This document shows, piece by piece, positions 44,810 to 56,758 of a stretch of 64,000 nt of DNA. The notes beneath the pieces are model-generated. The model made no database searches, was not told where the DNA came from, and saw only the letters and a list, made by a program, of their open reading frames with translations. The number at the start of each line of letters is the position of its first letter. The first letter of the stretch is position 1. Made by a program: the position numbers and the translations under genes. Source of the DNA: Lotus japonicus (lineage: Eukaryota > Streptophyta > Magnoliopsida > Fabales > Fabaceae); NCBI RefSeq assembly GCF_012489685.1, contig NC_080046.1, positions 29,441,881-29,505,880 on the forward strand, written 5' to 3'.

Positions 44810-45659
44810 CCAGTGGGGAATGGACCTCTTGGGGTCGTTCAACAATTCCATGGGTCAGCTCAGGTTCTTGATCGTAGTAGTGGACTACTTCACGAAATGG
44901 ATTGAAGCTGAAGTGCTGGCCACAATTACCTCCGCGAGAGTGCAACATTTCTTCTACAAAAACGTCATCAACCACTTCAGAGTTCCTAGGGTGCTCGTCA
45001 CCGACAACAGAACTCAGTTCACCTCACGAGGTTTTAGGGATCTGATGTCGGGACTCCATATCAACCAACACTTCACCTCAGTCGAACACCCCCAAACTAA
45101 CGGGCAAGCAGAAGCCGCTAACCGGGTGATACTCAGAAGGATAAGGAAGCGGCTGTAAGGAGCAAAGGGAAACTGGGCCGAGCAGGTAGATCACGTACTC
45201 TGGGCCTACAGGACCACACCTCACTCGACCACCGGGGAGGCCCCGTACAGTCTTACTTTTGGTACGGAGGCAGTCATTCCTGCCGAGATTGGAGAACCAA
45301 GTGCGAGAACGGCCGGTTTTGACCCAGAGTCCAACGATCAGCTCATCGAAGAGGACCTCAACCTGCTGGCAAAACGGAGAGTCGTAGCAAACTGCAGAGA
45401 AATCATAGCCAAAGAACATGCGGCGATGCGCTACAATAAGAAGGTGGTTCCCCGGTCTTTCAGTGAGGGCGGTCTTGTCCTCAGGAAGACCAGAATTGGG
45501 GCGAGGGACATAGAGAGAGGCAAGCTAGCCGGTAATTGGGAAGGACCGTACCTAGTCGTAGAAGCCACCAGCACCGAGGCTTACAAACTGGAAACACTAG
45601 GAGGATCGGAGATCCCCCGCACCTGGAACGCGGCAAATTCGGTACGTTACTTCAGTTAG
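44810..45659 (+). pseudogene. Tat integrase core and C-terminus, one nonsense codon
   Basis: The frame contains the catalytic DDE positions: Asp in QWGMDLLGSF, Asp in VLVTDNRTQF, Glu in NGQAEAANRVILRR. It continues as WAEQVDHVLWAYRTTPHSTT and ends AANSVRYFS at 45659. A TAA at 45156-45158 interrupts an otherwise continuous frame. The N-terminal zinc finger is missing, lost with the block replaced by Cassandra and Tekay sequence. The 630 bases that follow (45660-46289) hold no gene. Confidence 0.88.
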
Positions 45660-46289
45660 TTACCGACTTCCCTGCATCATCACAAACGAGAAGTCATTCC
45701 AACTAGTATCTCCTACTCTTTACTTCGTTTTTCAGTTATTATTTTCTATGTTTTAGCAAGCTGCACGCGACCTGTGTAAAGCTCGCCGACCCTAAAAATT
45801 CCCGGGCAATCCCTTTTGGACGATTCCGCGATTAAAGCCCGAGGGCACTCATGAATGAAAGTTTTTCAGCTCAAACAAGACTCCGGAATAGTTGGTAAAA
45901 CCAAGTGAGGAACTCGCTCAAAAAGATATAAGAATCAAGAAAAGACCCGAACGGGCACCACAAGACCTCGGAATAGTTGGTAAAACCAACTGAGGCACAC
46001 AAAATAAGACCCAAGACTAGGCAACGACAAGCTCACAATGAAGGGAGCCAAAAGCGACAAAATTTTAATACGACTAAAATGCTAACAGTAAAAAAGACGC
46101 GATTTCAAGCACTCAGATAAAATGTCCGGGAAAAGGACGAACGATCAAAATAAAGAAACGACTACGGATTAACAATCGCGTCGCGCTCAATACGAACACT
46201 TACAGTAATCAAAAAACAGAAATAACAAGGAAAAGGCCCCACACTTGGCCAAACTTGAGAAAACAAAAATAAAAGACTATAAAAAAAGC

Positions 46290-48535
46290 CTAAGAGTCTT
46301 TCTCGGGAGGGTTCGAGGGGACAAAAACCTTGTCCTTAACCGAACCGATCTTCCCACAAGACACACTTCTGATAGTGAATCGGCCCCACATCGATCCTCG
46401 GATTGACCACCTGCAGCTGGATACGACATTATTAAAGGTTGCCTCGTTTATCTTAGCCAAACTAGCCCTCAACTGTTTCACCTCAGCCGCCAGCCCCTCG
46501 ATCTTCTCGTCTTTCCCCTTCAACGACTCCGAAAGGGACCTTTACTCCATCTTCAGCAACACGCTCTCCTCAGCAATTTTGATCTCGGCAGCCTTCAGGG
46601 CATCACGCTCAGTCGTCAACTACTTCACTCGATCGTCCCGCAGCACCAACAGTTCCTGGATTTTGTCCAAGTCATTCTCAACAAGGCTAAGTTTCTCTTC
46701 GAGCCGAGCCTTCACATTGGTAGCACTCTCTAGCTCGACCGTTAGGTCCCCATTCTCACGATTGAGCTCATCCACTCGCTCTGTCAAGCCCTTCACAACC
46801 CATGCAGTCTCGGCCAACTCAGCTTGAGCTTTGGCAACGTCGGCAAAGAGAAATTTCTCTTGCTCGTTCCTTTCCTCAGAACTGGCCTTTATGTCGTTCT
46901 GAGTGTAGCAGATCAAAGATTCCAACCGGAGGGTGTTCTTCATCGCATTGTCGAGCATGGGCGGAAGGTTGTGAGCGATGGTGAAATCCCGATCGGCCTC
47001 TTGATAGACAAGTTCATCAATCCGATCATAGTGCTCCTCAGAGCAAAGAGCCTCATCGCGCCACACAGAAATATGCCCCCGAGGCGGAGGATTCACAACA
47101 TTGAGGGGACTGGCGGCAGTAGCGTTCCCCTGAGCCGACGTTGAATCAGAACCCGTCGGCCTTTAACAGCCAGGCGAAGTCTCAGCATGGCTTAATCGCT
47201 TGGAAGGACGACTATCATCCCCATCATCTTCTTCTCCTGCTTTCTTTCGTTCGCCCTCGTCCTCTTTCTGGGAACCTCCACCAACGCCGCTGCCATCGAC
47301 CAACTTTCCACCACCCCTTCCGGTGCCCACTCACCAGACCCGTCATCAGCAACCTTAGCATTCTCAATCTCAGTACACTGATCATGCCCCTGGTCGTCCC
47401 GCTCTTGATCGCCCCCCTGCTCCCGTTCATCCTCGTGTTCTTCCTCGTTCTCACGCTCTTGGTCGTCCTCGCCCGGATTTTCCTCCTCATCATCAGTAAT
47501 CTCATCATCCAGAATTTGAAGAGCTGCAATCAAATCAGGATCGATGTCCATCTAGGCTCCTACAACGTAAAGATAAAGAGATCAGAACGATATCAAATTA
47601 AACAAAGAAAAGAACGAAGAGGAAAAACTCATGTAGATCACTAGAGACCTTGCGAACACTAAATCGGCAGTGGTCAAACGGTCGGAGGGGCTTAAAAACC
47701 ATGACCTTGCCTTCGTGCTCATACTCTCTAGTGGACCCGAGTAAGAGGCTATGAAAGGCGCGGTCCTCCACCGACAAAGCCCCGGGGTCATCTATGCAAT
47801 ACCTGCTGACTGACAACTTAAAGTGCGCCTCGCTCCAAGCCAAAGGAAACCTGGGATGACTACCCCCAGTCGTGGTCGGCTCGAACAACCAAGCCGGCCC
47901 GGGACCCACCGGGGCAACCCGAAAGTAGCCCCCTTTAAAGTCTCTATATGATTCAGCGAAAGGATGGAACACTTGTTTCTTCGATTTTAAAGTAACCATC
48001 CCCCAGCCTCCTTCCCCGCGCGAGTGAGAAGGTTTGAACATGAAGCAAAATAAGGACAAACACGGTTGCTTCCCAAACAACACGCAAGCCCTCTCGTACG
48101 CCTTGATGAAAGCCCAACCTCCAAGAGTAAGCTACGACGGAGCCACGCGGAGGTGATCAAGAACTCGCACCTGGAAGTCGATGAAGGGTAGAGATATCCT
48201 AACCCGCTTCATCGTAATAAGATGCATGCAAATCCCGTAGGGGGGTACGAACGAAAGTCGCTCCTTATGACCCGGAGAAAAAGTCTCGTGACCGACCCCC
48301 AGCAACGTCTGAGAAATAAAATACTAAGTTCGAAAGTATCCCTCGTCCTCGTTCGCATACCAAGACGACATAGCCAGTATCTTCCGGCAACACCAATTGA
48401 AGGGTGCCAACTCCCCCGTCAACGGAGGATGTTTCCTCTGGTCCTTCTTCGACCTCTTGGGCTCATTCTTCCTGGGTTTCGATGCGAAGCAACCCCGGAG
48501 TATTCGACATTCTTCTGTCTTCGGCCAGTCATTGT
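46290..48535 (-). pseudogene. Antisense extra gene of the Tat element, main part
   Basis: Read on the minus strand from 48535, one frame gives KNEPKRSKKDQRKHPPLTGE, then FVPPYGICMHLITMKRVRIS and VRVLDHLRVAPS. After a stop it continues LGGWAFIKAYERACVLFGKQ and GYFRVAPVGPGPAWLFEP. This resembles the putative gypsy-type transposon domain (Pfam Transposase_28) of extra ORFs in plant Tat elements. An acidic region (47192-47551) and a coiled coil (46620-47096, 46290-46523) follow. Stops lie near 48334 and 48141 and between the later segments, so it is a pseudogene, although introns may explain some breaks. Such antisense ORFs are known in Tat elements; their function is not established. Confidence 0.68.
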
Positions 48536-49419
48536 TGAAATTCTAGATCCCTTAGAACAAATGTCCTGCACGATGCTGGGACAATCGATTAGAACATCAT
48601 ACAACTGAAAGACCTGAACACGAAACAACAAACAACTAAAAGGAAACAAGACACAGGAAGTTGTTAACCCAGTTCGGTGAAACTACACCTACGTCTGGTT
48701 AGCTTTCGCCCAATGAAAAGGAATTCCACTATCTCAAGAACTAGGTATTACAGACCCACATGAACACATCAAGTTCATTGTTCTTAACCTATTCTACCCA
48801 GTGGTATTCTACTTAGAACCACAGCCTAAGTATGAGAGCCCCTCTCACTTTTCCTCAATCACTGCCACAGTGATTGGTGAACAACAATAACACAGAGTTT
48901 GTTTGACACTCAAACACAACACAGAACTCAGTCTCACTTTATAGAATCAGTGAGCAAGACGAGTTCACAACTAACAAAGACAAAGAACAACTTACACTCT
49001 TAAGAACACTTGATCTTCAAGGTAATTCTCTCGATCGACTTCAAGCTTCAGGTCTTTGTCAATATATATACTTCAGCAGAGGCGGCTAGGGTTTATTTGG
49101 GCTGAAGAACACTTTGATCCAACTCATATCAGCAGAGAATCTTTCAAGATCTGATATGAGTGATCAACAAGTAAAAAATAGAAACAAATCTTTTTAATCA
49201 CAGATTTGCTTCAACAATTACAACCCGCAACTGGCTCCCAACACACAGTTACTTGACCTTCAAGTAAGCACAGATCATACCATAAAGCATAACCACAAGG
49301 GACCCACTTGCATGCCAGCAGGGGCGGATGTCCTGGCCTTCATCAAGGCAGATGTCACAACATCGGCTAGGACATCAGGTTGTTTTTTTTACAAAATTGA
49401 TGACAACAAAGGAACAACA
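48536..49419 (-). repeat. 3' LTR of the SIRE-type element
   Basis: The 884-bp LTR starts TGTTGTTCC and ends AGAATTTCA on the minus strand, with no visible difference from 56759-57642. Confidence 0.95.
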
Positions 49420-49885
49420 ATCTCCCCCTTTGTCAAATTTTGACTAAAAACAACTTCACTACCAGAGAGGGAAAAAATATCAAAATCATCAGAGTCAGCA
49501 GCAGGAATACTCCCCCTCAAACCAATGCATCCACAACAGCCAAAACATGGAGGAACTCCCCCTCAAAAGATGCATCCAAATAAACACTGCATAAAGTATA
49601 TAGAACCCATATGCAACACAGTACAAACTAAGCAAGCACACTTGGTACTACTTGAACAGAAGCTAGCTTGTAGCACTTGAACACTTGAACATAAAATATC
49701 TCCTGAACTGGTCTTGTCTTGACAAAGCTGCATACTTATTACATAACATAACCAGAATACCAAGTCTTCAAAAAAAACAACCACAACAAACTACTACTCT
49801 ACTACTACTCCCCCTTTTTAGCACAAATTTGGCAAAGATGGAAAGAATTGAACCAAGGCCAACTAAAAATCAACAAGGAGATGCA
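49420..49885 (-). other. 3' untranslated region and polypurine tract of the SIRE-type element
   Basis: The tract AAAGGGGGAGAT borders the 3' LTR. Further purine-rich runs (GAGGGGGAGTA and similar, near 49510, 49560 and 49810) may be auxiliary tracts. No gene is seen. Confidence 0.7.
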
Positions 49886-51625
49886 CTAAACACCAGAAGA
49901 AGAGGAGTGTTCCTCATCATTTTCTGCAGATCCTTCCCTCTCAGCATCAGCTGCATGCTCACCCTCTTGACCAGCTTCCTCCTTGAGAGTTTGAATGAGA
50001 GCATCCACCTTAATCTTCCTAGCAGCAGCAATCCTGATCGTCTCTTGAAGTTCCTTGGAAATGGCCTCAAGTTCAGCAATGACACTGTGAGTGCCTGAGG
50101 CAGACATAGAGGCAGGAACAGATGTCCTACTGGATGGCAGATCAATGTCCAGGACATGAGGGTCCAGGAACAACCGTTGGTCCAAGGTGATGGGAGGGCC
50201 TTTAGGCACAGGAACATCATCAACAGTGAGGATATGAGGATGTTGTTTCAGAATGATAGCAGTCAGTAAAGAAGGAAAAGAGATGGGGAGTTTCACTGCA
50301 CAGGTATCTGCATGCTTCAAAGTTTGGGAAAACATAAAGTTGCCAAAGTCATAAGCAATTTCAGTCCCAATGCGATAGAGAAGCTTGGCAAGCATAGCAG
50401 AAACAGCAGAAGTATGGTTAGAGGGAACCCAATTCACCACTCCAATCCTATTCAAAATAGCATACTTCACACTCAGAACCCCAGTTGACAGAAGCTTCTT
50501 AGCAGGCCACTTCTTTACTCTTCCAGCAGTCAATTCCTCAGCAACCGTATCCAGAGAAAGTTCTTCTTCAACAAATTCAACCACACTTCTTCCAAGGGTT
50601 TGGTTGATGATAGCAGGAGAGAAATTCACACACTTACCCCTGACAAACACTTTCCTGAATTCAGGACTGGCAGAATTATTAACATCATCAGAGAGATTGA
50701 CAATAAATTCCTTTACAAGCTTGTCATAACATTTTCCTATGTTCATCACAGTCTGCCTCAACCCTGCTTTTGCTATCAAGGCAATGATCTCTTTGCAGGC
50801 TAACACATCAGAATCAATCTCCCTTTCTTTAGCAACACGTCTTTGATAGACATATTTCCATTTGAAGGCATTTTCTGGAGCATGAATAGACACATTATCT
50901 AGAGGAACATTAGGAATATCTGAGGGAATACGCTTACCAGAGAACATTTTCTTCTCCGAGGCGGTGATGTCCAGGACATCGCCTTCAACATCTGATTCAG
51001 TCTCCAAATCGATTCTGGAACCTTTATGCTTTTTCCCAGTAGTCTTCTTGGCTTTCTTCCCTGATGATTCCACAGCTTTCTGCTTGCCTTTCCGTGACGC
51101 ATCAGTTGCCCTTGATTTTGAAGATCCATTAGGGATCTTGGTTTTCTTCTTCTTGACAACAGGGATTTCTTCAACAGATGCTCTTCTTCGCTTAAGCATT
51201 CTGGCAGCAACACTTGCCAGAGGCACATCCTCTGAATCTTCATCATCAGAGACATCATGAACAGTGGGAGGGGTCTTCATCGATTCCTCTGACAAGACAT
51301 CCATTGAGTTTGCAGCCTTGGAATCAGAACTCTTGGATGAAGAGGAAGAATCCTTTGAGAGTGAAACTTCCTTGGCAGGCTTATCAGACAATGTCGCGAC
51401 ATCGTCTTCAACATTTGCAGAGACAGAAGTATTGGAGACTTCCTCAGGCACAGGGGCTTCTGGGTTTTGCATTGGGGTTGCACGAGACTTGTAGTGCTTC
51501 TTGGAAGGAGTTCTTGAGTTCTTCTTAGATTGAGAGGAAGAACTTGTGTGCAAACCCATAACCCTAGCACCACCAGCAGTTCTCTCTATCTTTCCTTTCA
51601 CAGACTCTTTCTTGCTTGAAGACAT
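49886..51625 (-). CDS. Third ORF of the SIRE-type element (plant transposon protein domain)
   Basis: I favour the Met of MSSSKKESVKG (579 residues) over one six codons upstream. The first 220 residues are Ser/Lys-rich and disordered, with basic runs that look like nuclear signals (KRRRASVEEIPVVKKKKTKI). Residues about 255-470 resemble the putative plant transposon protein domain (Pfam Transposase_32): FKWKYVYQRRVAKEREID, YDKLVKEFIVNLSDDVNN, EFRKVFVRGKCVNFSP, LSVKYAILNRIGVVNWVPS. A short coiled coil and an acidic tail follow. I see no signal peptide or membrane segment, so it does not look like an envelope protein despite its env-like position. Its role is unknown; the open frame suggests selection or youth. 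Confidence 0.8.
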   Translation of the reverse strand: MSSSKKESVKGKIERTAGGARVMGLHTSSSSQSKKNSRTPSKKHYKSRATPMQNPEAPVPEEVSNTSVSANVEDDVATLSDKPAKEVSLSKDSSSSSKSSDSKAANSMDVLSEESMKTPPTVHDVSDDEDSEDVPLASVAARMLKRRRASVEEIPVVKKKKTKIPNGSSKSRATDASRKGKQKAVESSGKKAKKTTGKKHKGSRIDLETESDVEGDVLDITASEKKMFSGKRIPSDIPNVPLDNVSIHAPENAFKWKYVYQRRVAKEREIDSDVLACKEIIALIAKAGLRQTVMNIGKCYDKLVKEFIVNLSDDVNNSASPEFRKVFVRGKCVNFSPAIINQTLGRSVVEFVEEELSLDTVAEELTAGRVKKWPAKKLLSTGVLSVKYAILNRIGVVNWVPSNHTSAVSAMLAKLLYRIGTEIAYDFGNFMFSQTLKHADTCAVKLPISFPSLLTAIILKQHPHILTVDDVPVPKGPPITLDQRLFLDPHVLDIDLPSSRTSVPASMSASGTHSVIAELEAISKELQETIRIAAARKIKVDALIQTLKEEAGQEGEHAADAEREGSAENDEEHSSSSGV

Positions 51626-51850
51626 GATGAACTGGTAAAGCAAACGAACAAAAACAAGAAATTGAGAGAAACGTAAGTGATGAGAATCAGAAATTGTTAG
51701 AGCAAGATTGGCAACTTGTGGTGAGAATGTGATGAAGTCATTGGTGATGATTATATAGCAGTTGAGTGAGAAGGAAGCAATGATGTCCCAACGGCAGTTA
51801 ATGGTAGTTACGAGGAAACTAGCCGTTAGACAGAAAAGGGGCTTTAATTG

Positions 51851-54800
51851 CTATGCTTCTTCGAAGAGGCAAATCCCAAGATTTCCTCTTAATTTGTCAA
51901 ATGTAGCAGCATCTAAGGGTTTGGTAAAGATGTCAGCCAATTGTCTCTCTGTGGGGACATGTTCCAAAGTAACAATTTTATCCTCCACTAATTCCCTGAT
52001 GAAGTGATGTCTGATATCTATGTGTTTGGTTCTGCTATGTTGTATAGGGTTCTTGGCAATATTGATAGCACTCAAATTGTCACAGTACAATGTCATGACA
52101 TCTTGCTCAACTTCGTATTCCTTGAGCATCTGCTTCATCCAAATAAGCTGAGTACAACTGCTTCCAGCAGCTATATATTCAGCTTCAGCTGTGGATAAAG
52201 ACACGCAGTTTTGCTTCTTGCTAAACCAAGAAATTAAGTTGTTTCCAAAGAAGAAACACCCTCCAGATGTACTCTTTCTATCATCAGCACTCCCTGCCCA
52301 ATCTGCATCACAATACCCTACAAGGGAAGAATTAGTATCATTTGTATAAAGAATCCCATAGTCACAAGTACCATTTATGTACTTAATGATTCTTTTCACT
52401 TGTAAGAGATGACTGGTCTTTGGAGCAGCTTGATATCTTGCACAAGCACCAACAGCAAAGGTAATGTCAGGTCTGCTAGCAGTGAGGTACAACAAGCTTC
52501 CAATCATGCTTCTATATAAGCTTTGATCAACATCCTCTCCCTGATTGTCTTTAGACAGCTTGATATGTGTAGCAGCAGGAGTCCTTTTATGTCCAGATTT
52601 TTCAAGTCCAAATTTCTTGACGATGCCCCTAGCATACTTACTCTGGGAAATAAACATTGAGTCTTCCATTTGTTTGATCTGAAGTCCCAGAAAGTAGTTC
52701 AATTCACCAACTAAGCTCATCTCAAACTCTGACTTCATTTGTTGGACAAAATGTTCCACCATCGAGTTCGACATCCCACCAAACACAATATCATCAACAT
52801 ATATCTGTGCAATCATGAGTTTTCCTCTTTCATTTTTCACAAATAATGTCTTGTCTATTCCTCCCTTGCAATAACCATTGCTCACCAGAAACTCTGTAAG
52901 GCGTTCATACCAAGCTCTAGGGGCCTGTTTTAATCCATACAGGGCTTTCTTGAGTTTGTAGACATGTTCAGGATGATGTGGATCTGTGAATCCCTTTGGT
53001 TGTTCAACATAAACTTCCTCATTCAGATAACCATTTAGAAAGGCACTTTTAACATCCATTTGGAATAATCTGAACTTCAAAAGACAAGCAACACCAAGCA
53101 AAAGTCTTATGGATTCCAACCTAGCCACTGGAGCAAAGGTTTCATCAAAGTCTACTCCTTCAATCTGAGTATATCCTTGAGCCACCAGTCTTGCTTTGTT
53201 TCTAGTTACTACACCATTCTCATCTGACTTGTTCTTGAAAATCCACTTGGTTCCTATGATGTTTACTCCCTCAGGCCTAGGAATGAGATCCCATACTTCA
53301 TTTCTTCTGAATTGATCAAGTTCTTCTTGCATAGCATTTATCCAGTATTCATCTGTCAGAGCCTCCTTGACATTTTTGGGTTCTACCTTGGATATAAAAC
53401 ATTCATGAGCAATGTAGCTTCTAGCCCTGGTAGTAACTCCTTCTTTGAGGTCACCAATAATATTCTCTTGAGGATGATTCTTTTGAATTCTGATCGATGG
53501 AGCTTTATTTGCAGGGGTCATCTGGTGATCTTGCTCATCAGAACTGGTTTCTGATTCAATGTCGAGGTCAATAGTTGGGACATCGGCTGTGACATGTGGA
53601 CCATCATCATCTTCAGTTGCACCAGTGTCTTCTCTTTCATTTGGTTGATCATCAATAGAGATATTTACAGATTCCATCATTACCTTTGTTCGGGAATTGT
53701 ACACTCTGTAAGCTTTGCTGTTTGTAGAGTATCCCATGAAAATTCCTTCATCACTCTTAGGATCTAGCTTTCTTCTTTGTTCACGATCAGCCAGAATATA
53801 ACATTTACTCCCAAAGATATGAAAGTGTTTCACAGTTGGCTTCCTTCCTTTCCAGAGTTCATATAGAGTGACTGTGGTTCCAGCTCTAATGGTTACTCTA
53901 TTGTGAATGTAACAGGCTGTGTTCATGGCTTCTGCCCAGAACTTGTTGGAAATCTTCCTTGCATGAAGCATAACCCTGGTGGATTCTTGAAGAGTCTTGT
54001 TTTTCCTTTCAAAAATTCCATTCTGCTGAGGTGTAATTGGAGCTGAGAATTCATGGCTTATTCCTTCTGAATCACAGAAGTCAGAGAATTTGGAGTTCTC
54101 AAACTCTCGTCCATGATCACTTCTGATTCTTACTATAGAGCAATTCTTCTCAGTTTGAAGTTTCAGACATAGCCTTCTGAATATGTCAAAGGTTTCTGAT
54201 TTTTCCTTCATGAAGTCAATCCATGTGAACCTGGAATAATCATCAACACAGACATATACATATTTCTTACCTCCTAGACTTTCTACCTGCATGGGTCCCA
54301 TCAAGTCCATGTGAAGAAGTTCAAGGACTTTTGTTGTAGTTGGATGCTGAAGCTTTGCATGAGATGTTTTGGTCAACTTTCCAATCTTGCATTCTCCACA
54401 TATCTTTTCTTCATCTATTTTCAGTTTTGGTAGCCCTCGTACAGCATCTTTAGAGATAACTTTCTGCATACTCTTGAGATTGATGTGACCTAAACGTTGG
54501 TGCCATAGATTCAACTCATCCACTTTTGATATCAAACATCTAGACACTTGGGCTTTCTTTTGTGGAATCCACATGTAGCAATTGTCTTTGGACCTGACAC
54601 CTCTCATCACAATCTCTTGATCACTAGTGGTAACCATGCATTCAGTCTTGCTAAACTTCACATCCAGATCTTGATCACACAACTGACTTATACTGATTAG
54701 ATTTGCTGTCAACCCCTTGACAAGAAGAACGTTGTTCAGACTAGGAGATCCAGTGTTTACCAACTTCCCAATGCCTTTGATTTTTCCTTTAGCCCCATCT

Positions 54801-56692
54801 CCAAAGGTGACTGATTTACTGGAGTATTCCTTGAGATTTTCTAGATACTCCTTATTCCCAGTCATGTGTTTTGAGCAGCCACTATCAAAATACCAGTCTT
54901 CACTTGATGAGACTCTAAAAGATGTGTGTGCTATAAGACATGAAACTTCTCCTTTGGGTACCCAAGCTCTCTTAGATGTCTTGAGAACCTTCTGGATCTG
55001 AGGATATCCGTATAGCTTGAAGCAGTAGGGCTTAATGTGACCAAACCTACCACAATAATGACATCTCCATGGAATTTGAGCAGTAGCCTTCTGAGTAGTA
55101 GGATGTGGAGGCATATGTTGTGACATCGGGCTTGACATCTGATAGTTCTCTGGGTTTTTAAACTCAGAGTTTTCTTTAGCTCTTACAAACTTCCTTGATG
55201 CTTTCTGATTTCCTCTACTCCCAGACTGATAACTGAAACCAATGCCTTTAACACTCTTTCCTTGCTTGCTTGTTTCTTCCAGAATCTCTTCAAGCATATT
55301 AGATCCACTATTCAGCATACGCACTGACTTGTAGGTATTTTCCAGTTTGGCTGTCAATGTAGCTACTTTCTCTTGAAGATCAGCTATGGTTAACAGAAGC
55401 TTGGCTTTTTCAACAGTTTCAACATCCTTTAATTTTGAGTCCCATTTATCCAAATCATCTTGCAGTTTATCAATGGTCTCCCTTAGGTTTTCATTTTCAG
55501 TCTTAACTTGTTTCATCTCATCTTCTTGCTCCTTCAGATGTTTGCAAGTTTCCTTCCATTTAACATGTAGGAGTTTGTAAGTCTCTTCCAAATCCTCAAA
55601 TGTCATTTCATCACCACTGGAATCTGAGTCATTGACAGCCCCTGAGAAAGCATTAACCTTGTTGACAGATAATTCTTCCTCATCCTCAGTATCTTCATCT
55701 GACCATGTCACTACCATGCCTTTCTTCTGTTTCTTCAAGTAGGTTGCACACTCAGATCTAATGTGACCATAACCCTCACATTCATGACACTGAACACCCT
55801 TGTCTTGGCCTGATTTGTCCTCTTCTTTGACCTTTCGCTGGGAATTGTAGGTTTTATAGTTGTCTGACTTAATGTCCTGGACATTTGGCCTAGTCCTTCT
55901 GTCTATCTTCCTTAGAGCTCTGTTGAATTTTCTAGCAAGAAGGGCCAGAGCTTCAGATAGATTCTCACTTTCACTATCAGCATCATCTCCTTCAGTGGTG
56001 TTGGATACAAAAGCAATGCTTTTGGTCTTCTTTTCAGGTTTTTCACCCAACTTTAACTCATAAGTCTGCAGAGAACCAATCAGCTCATCCACTTTCAAAC
56101 TGCTGATATCTTGAGCTTCTTCAATAGCAGTGACCTTCATTGCAAACTTGCTGGTTACAGACCTCAAGATTTTCCTCACAAGCTTTTCATCTGACATAGG
56201 TTCTCCTAGAGCAAATGAAGCATTTGACAGATCACGCACACGCATGTGATATTCAGAAATAGTCTCATCTTCTGTCATTGTCAAGTTCTCAAAACGAGTA
56301 GTAAGCATCTGGAGTCTAGACATCCTCACCCTGGTTGTACCTTCATGTGCTGTTTTCAAAATCTCCCAAGCATCTTTGGCAACAGTGCAAGTATTAATCA
56401 ATCTAAACATGTTTTTGTCCACAGCATTGAAGATAGCATTCATTGCTTTTGAGTTTGCCAGAGAAGCTTCTTCTTCAGCACTTGTCCATTCATCCTCAGG
56501 TTTTTCTTCAGGAGTAGATGTACTTCCTTCTGCTTGAGCTTTGACAGGATGCTTCCAGCCTTTGACAACAGCCTTCCAAGTTTTGATATCAATAGACTTG
56601 AGAAAAGCTATCATTCGAACCTTCCAGTAATCATAATTGGAGCCATCCAGGATTGGTGGCCTGTTGATCGATCCTCCCTCCTTATTGTCCAT
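51851..56692 (-). CDS. gag-pol: Intact Copia gag-pol polyprotein, SIRE/Maximus lineage
   Basis: The 1613-codon frame opens 67 bases from the LTR, just after the primer site. Approximate order: DUF4219/UBN2 gag 10-230; zinc knuckle [14 protein letters not shown] near 301; coiled coil 365-460; second knuckle [14 protein letters not shown] near 545; protease [13 protein letters not shown] near 602; integrase HHCC finger ([11 protein letters not shown]...CGEC) near 727; DDE core ([30 protein letters not shown]) from about 794; RT with [19 protein letters not shown] and the catalytic YVDD near 1298; RNase H with [18 protein letters not shown] near 1464. All catalytic residues I can check are present. 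The second knuckle and long coiled coil are usual for this lineage. It provides particle, protease, integrase, polymerase and RNase H. Confidence 0.95.
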   Translation of the reverse strand: MDNKEGGSINRPPILDGSNYDYWKVRMIAFLKSIDIKTWKAVVKGWKHPVKAQAEGSTSTPEEKPEDEWTSAEEEASLANSKAMNAIFNAVDKNMFRLINTCTVAKDAWEILKTAHEGTTRVRMSRLQMLTTRFENLTMTEDETISEYHMRVRDLSNASFALGEPMSDEKLVRKILRSVTSKFAMKVTAIEEAQDISSLKVDELIGSLQTYELKLGEKPEKKTKSIAFVSNTTEGDDADSESENLSEALALLARKFNRALRKIDRRTRPNVQDIKSDNYKTYNSQRKVKEEDKSGQDKGVQCHECEGYGHIRSECATYLKKQKKGMVVTWSDEDTEDEEELSVNKVNAFSGAVNDSDSSGDEMTFEDLEETYKLLHVKWKETCKHLKEQEDEMKQVKTENENLRETIDKLQDDLDKWDSKLKDVETVEKAKLLLTIADLQEKVATLTAKLENTYKSVRMLNSGSNMLEEILEETSKQGKSVKGIGFSYQSGSRGNQKASRKFVRAKENSEFKNPENYQMSSPMSQHMPPHPTTQKATAQIPWRCHYCGRFGHIKPYCFKLYGYPQIQKVLKTSKRAWVPKGEVSCLIAHTSFRVSSSEDWYFDSGCSKHMTGNKEYLENLKEYSSKSVTFGDGAKGKIKGIGKLVNTGSPSLNNVLLVKGLTANLISISQLCDQDLDVKFSKTECMVTTSDQEIVMRGVRSKDNCYMWIPQKKAQVSRCLISKVDELNLWHQRLGHINLKSMQKVISKDAVRGLPKLKIDEEKICGECKIGKLTKTSHAKLQHPTTTKVLELLHMDLMGPMQVESLGGKKYVYVCVDDYSRFTWIDFMKEKSETFDIFRRLCLKLQTEKNCSIVRIRSDHGREFENSKFSDFCDSEGISHEFSAPITPQQNGIFERKNKTLQESTRVMLHARKISNKFWAEAMNTACYIHNRVTIRAGTTVTLYELWKGRKPTVKHFHIFGSKCYILADREQRRKLDPKSDEGIFMGYSTNSKAYRVYNSRTKVMMESVNISIDDQPNEREDTGATEDDDGPHVTADVPTIDLDIESETSSDEQDHQMTPANKAPSIRIQKNHPQENIIGDLKEGVTTRARSYIAHECFISKVEPKNVKEALTDEYWINAMQEELDQFRRNEVWDLIPRPEGVNIIGTKWIFKNKSDENGVVTRNKARLVAQGYTQIEGVDFDETFAPVARLESIRLLLGVACLLKFRLFQMDVKSAFLNGYLNEEVYVEQPKGFTDPHHPEHVYKLKKALYGLKQAPRAWYERLTEFLVSNGYCKGGIDKTLFVKNERGKLMIAQIYVDDIVFGGMSNSMVEHFVQQMKSEFEMSLVGELNYFLGLQIKQMEDSMFISQSKYARGIVKKFGLEKSGHKRTPAATHIKLSKDNQGEDVDQSLYRSMIGSLLYLTASRPDITFAVGACARYQAAPKTSHLLQVKRIIKYINGTCDYGILYTNDTNSSLVGYCDADWAGSADDRKSTSGGCFFFGNNLISWFSKKQNCVSLSTAEAEYIAAGSSCTQLIWMKQMLKEYEVEQDVMTLYCDNLSAINIAKNPIQHSRTKHIDIRHHFIRELVEDKIVTLEHVPTERQLADIFTKPLDAATFDKLRGNLGICLFEEA

Positions 56693-56744
56693 GAGATCAA
56701 GAAACTATCTCCCTGGAGCTCACCCACACAGAACAGGGGTGCCT

Positions 56745-56756
56745 GCTCTGATACCA
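56745..56756 (-). other. tRNA-iMet primer binding site of the SIRE-type element
   Basis: The minus strand reads TGGTATCAGAGC, two bases after the 5' LTR. Confidence 0.94.
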
Positions 56757-56758
56757 AT

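Noticed and set aside
49886..51625. Retroviral-type envelope gene
   Set aside because: Position fits the SIRE env-like ORF, but there is no signal peptide, hydrophobic fusion segment or membrane anchor, and the core resembles a plant transposon protein domain.
3941..56756. tRNA genes at the TGGTATCAGAGC sites
   Set aside because: Only the 12-base complement of the tRNA 3' end is present, next to LTR ends. These are primer binding sites.
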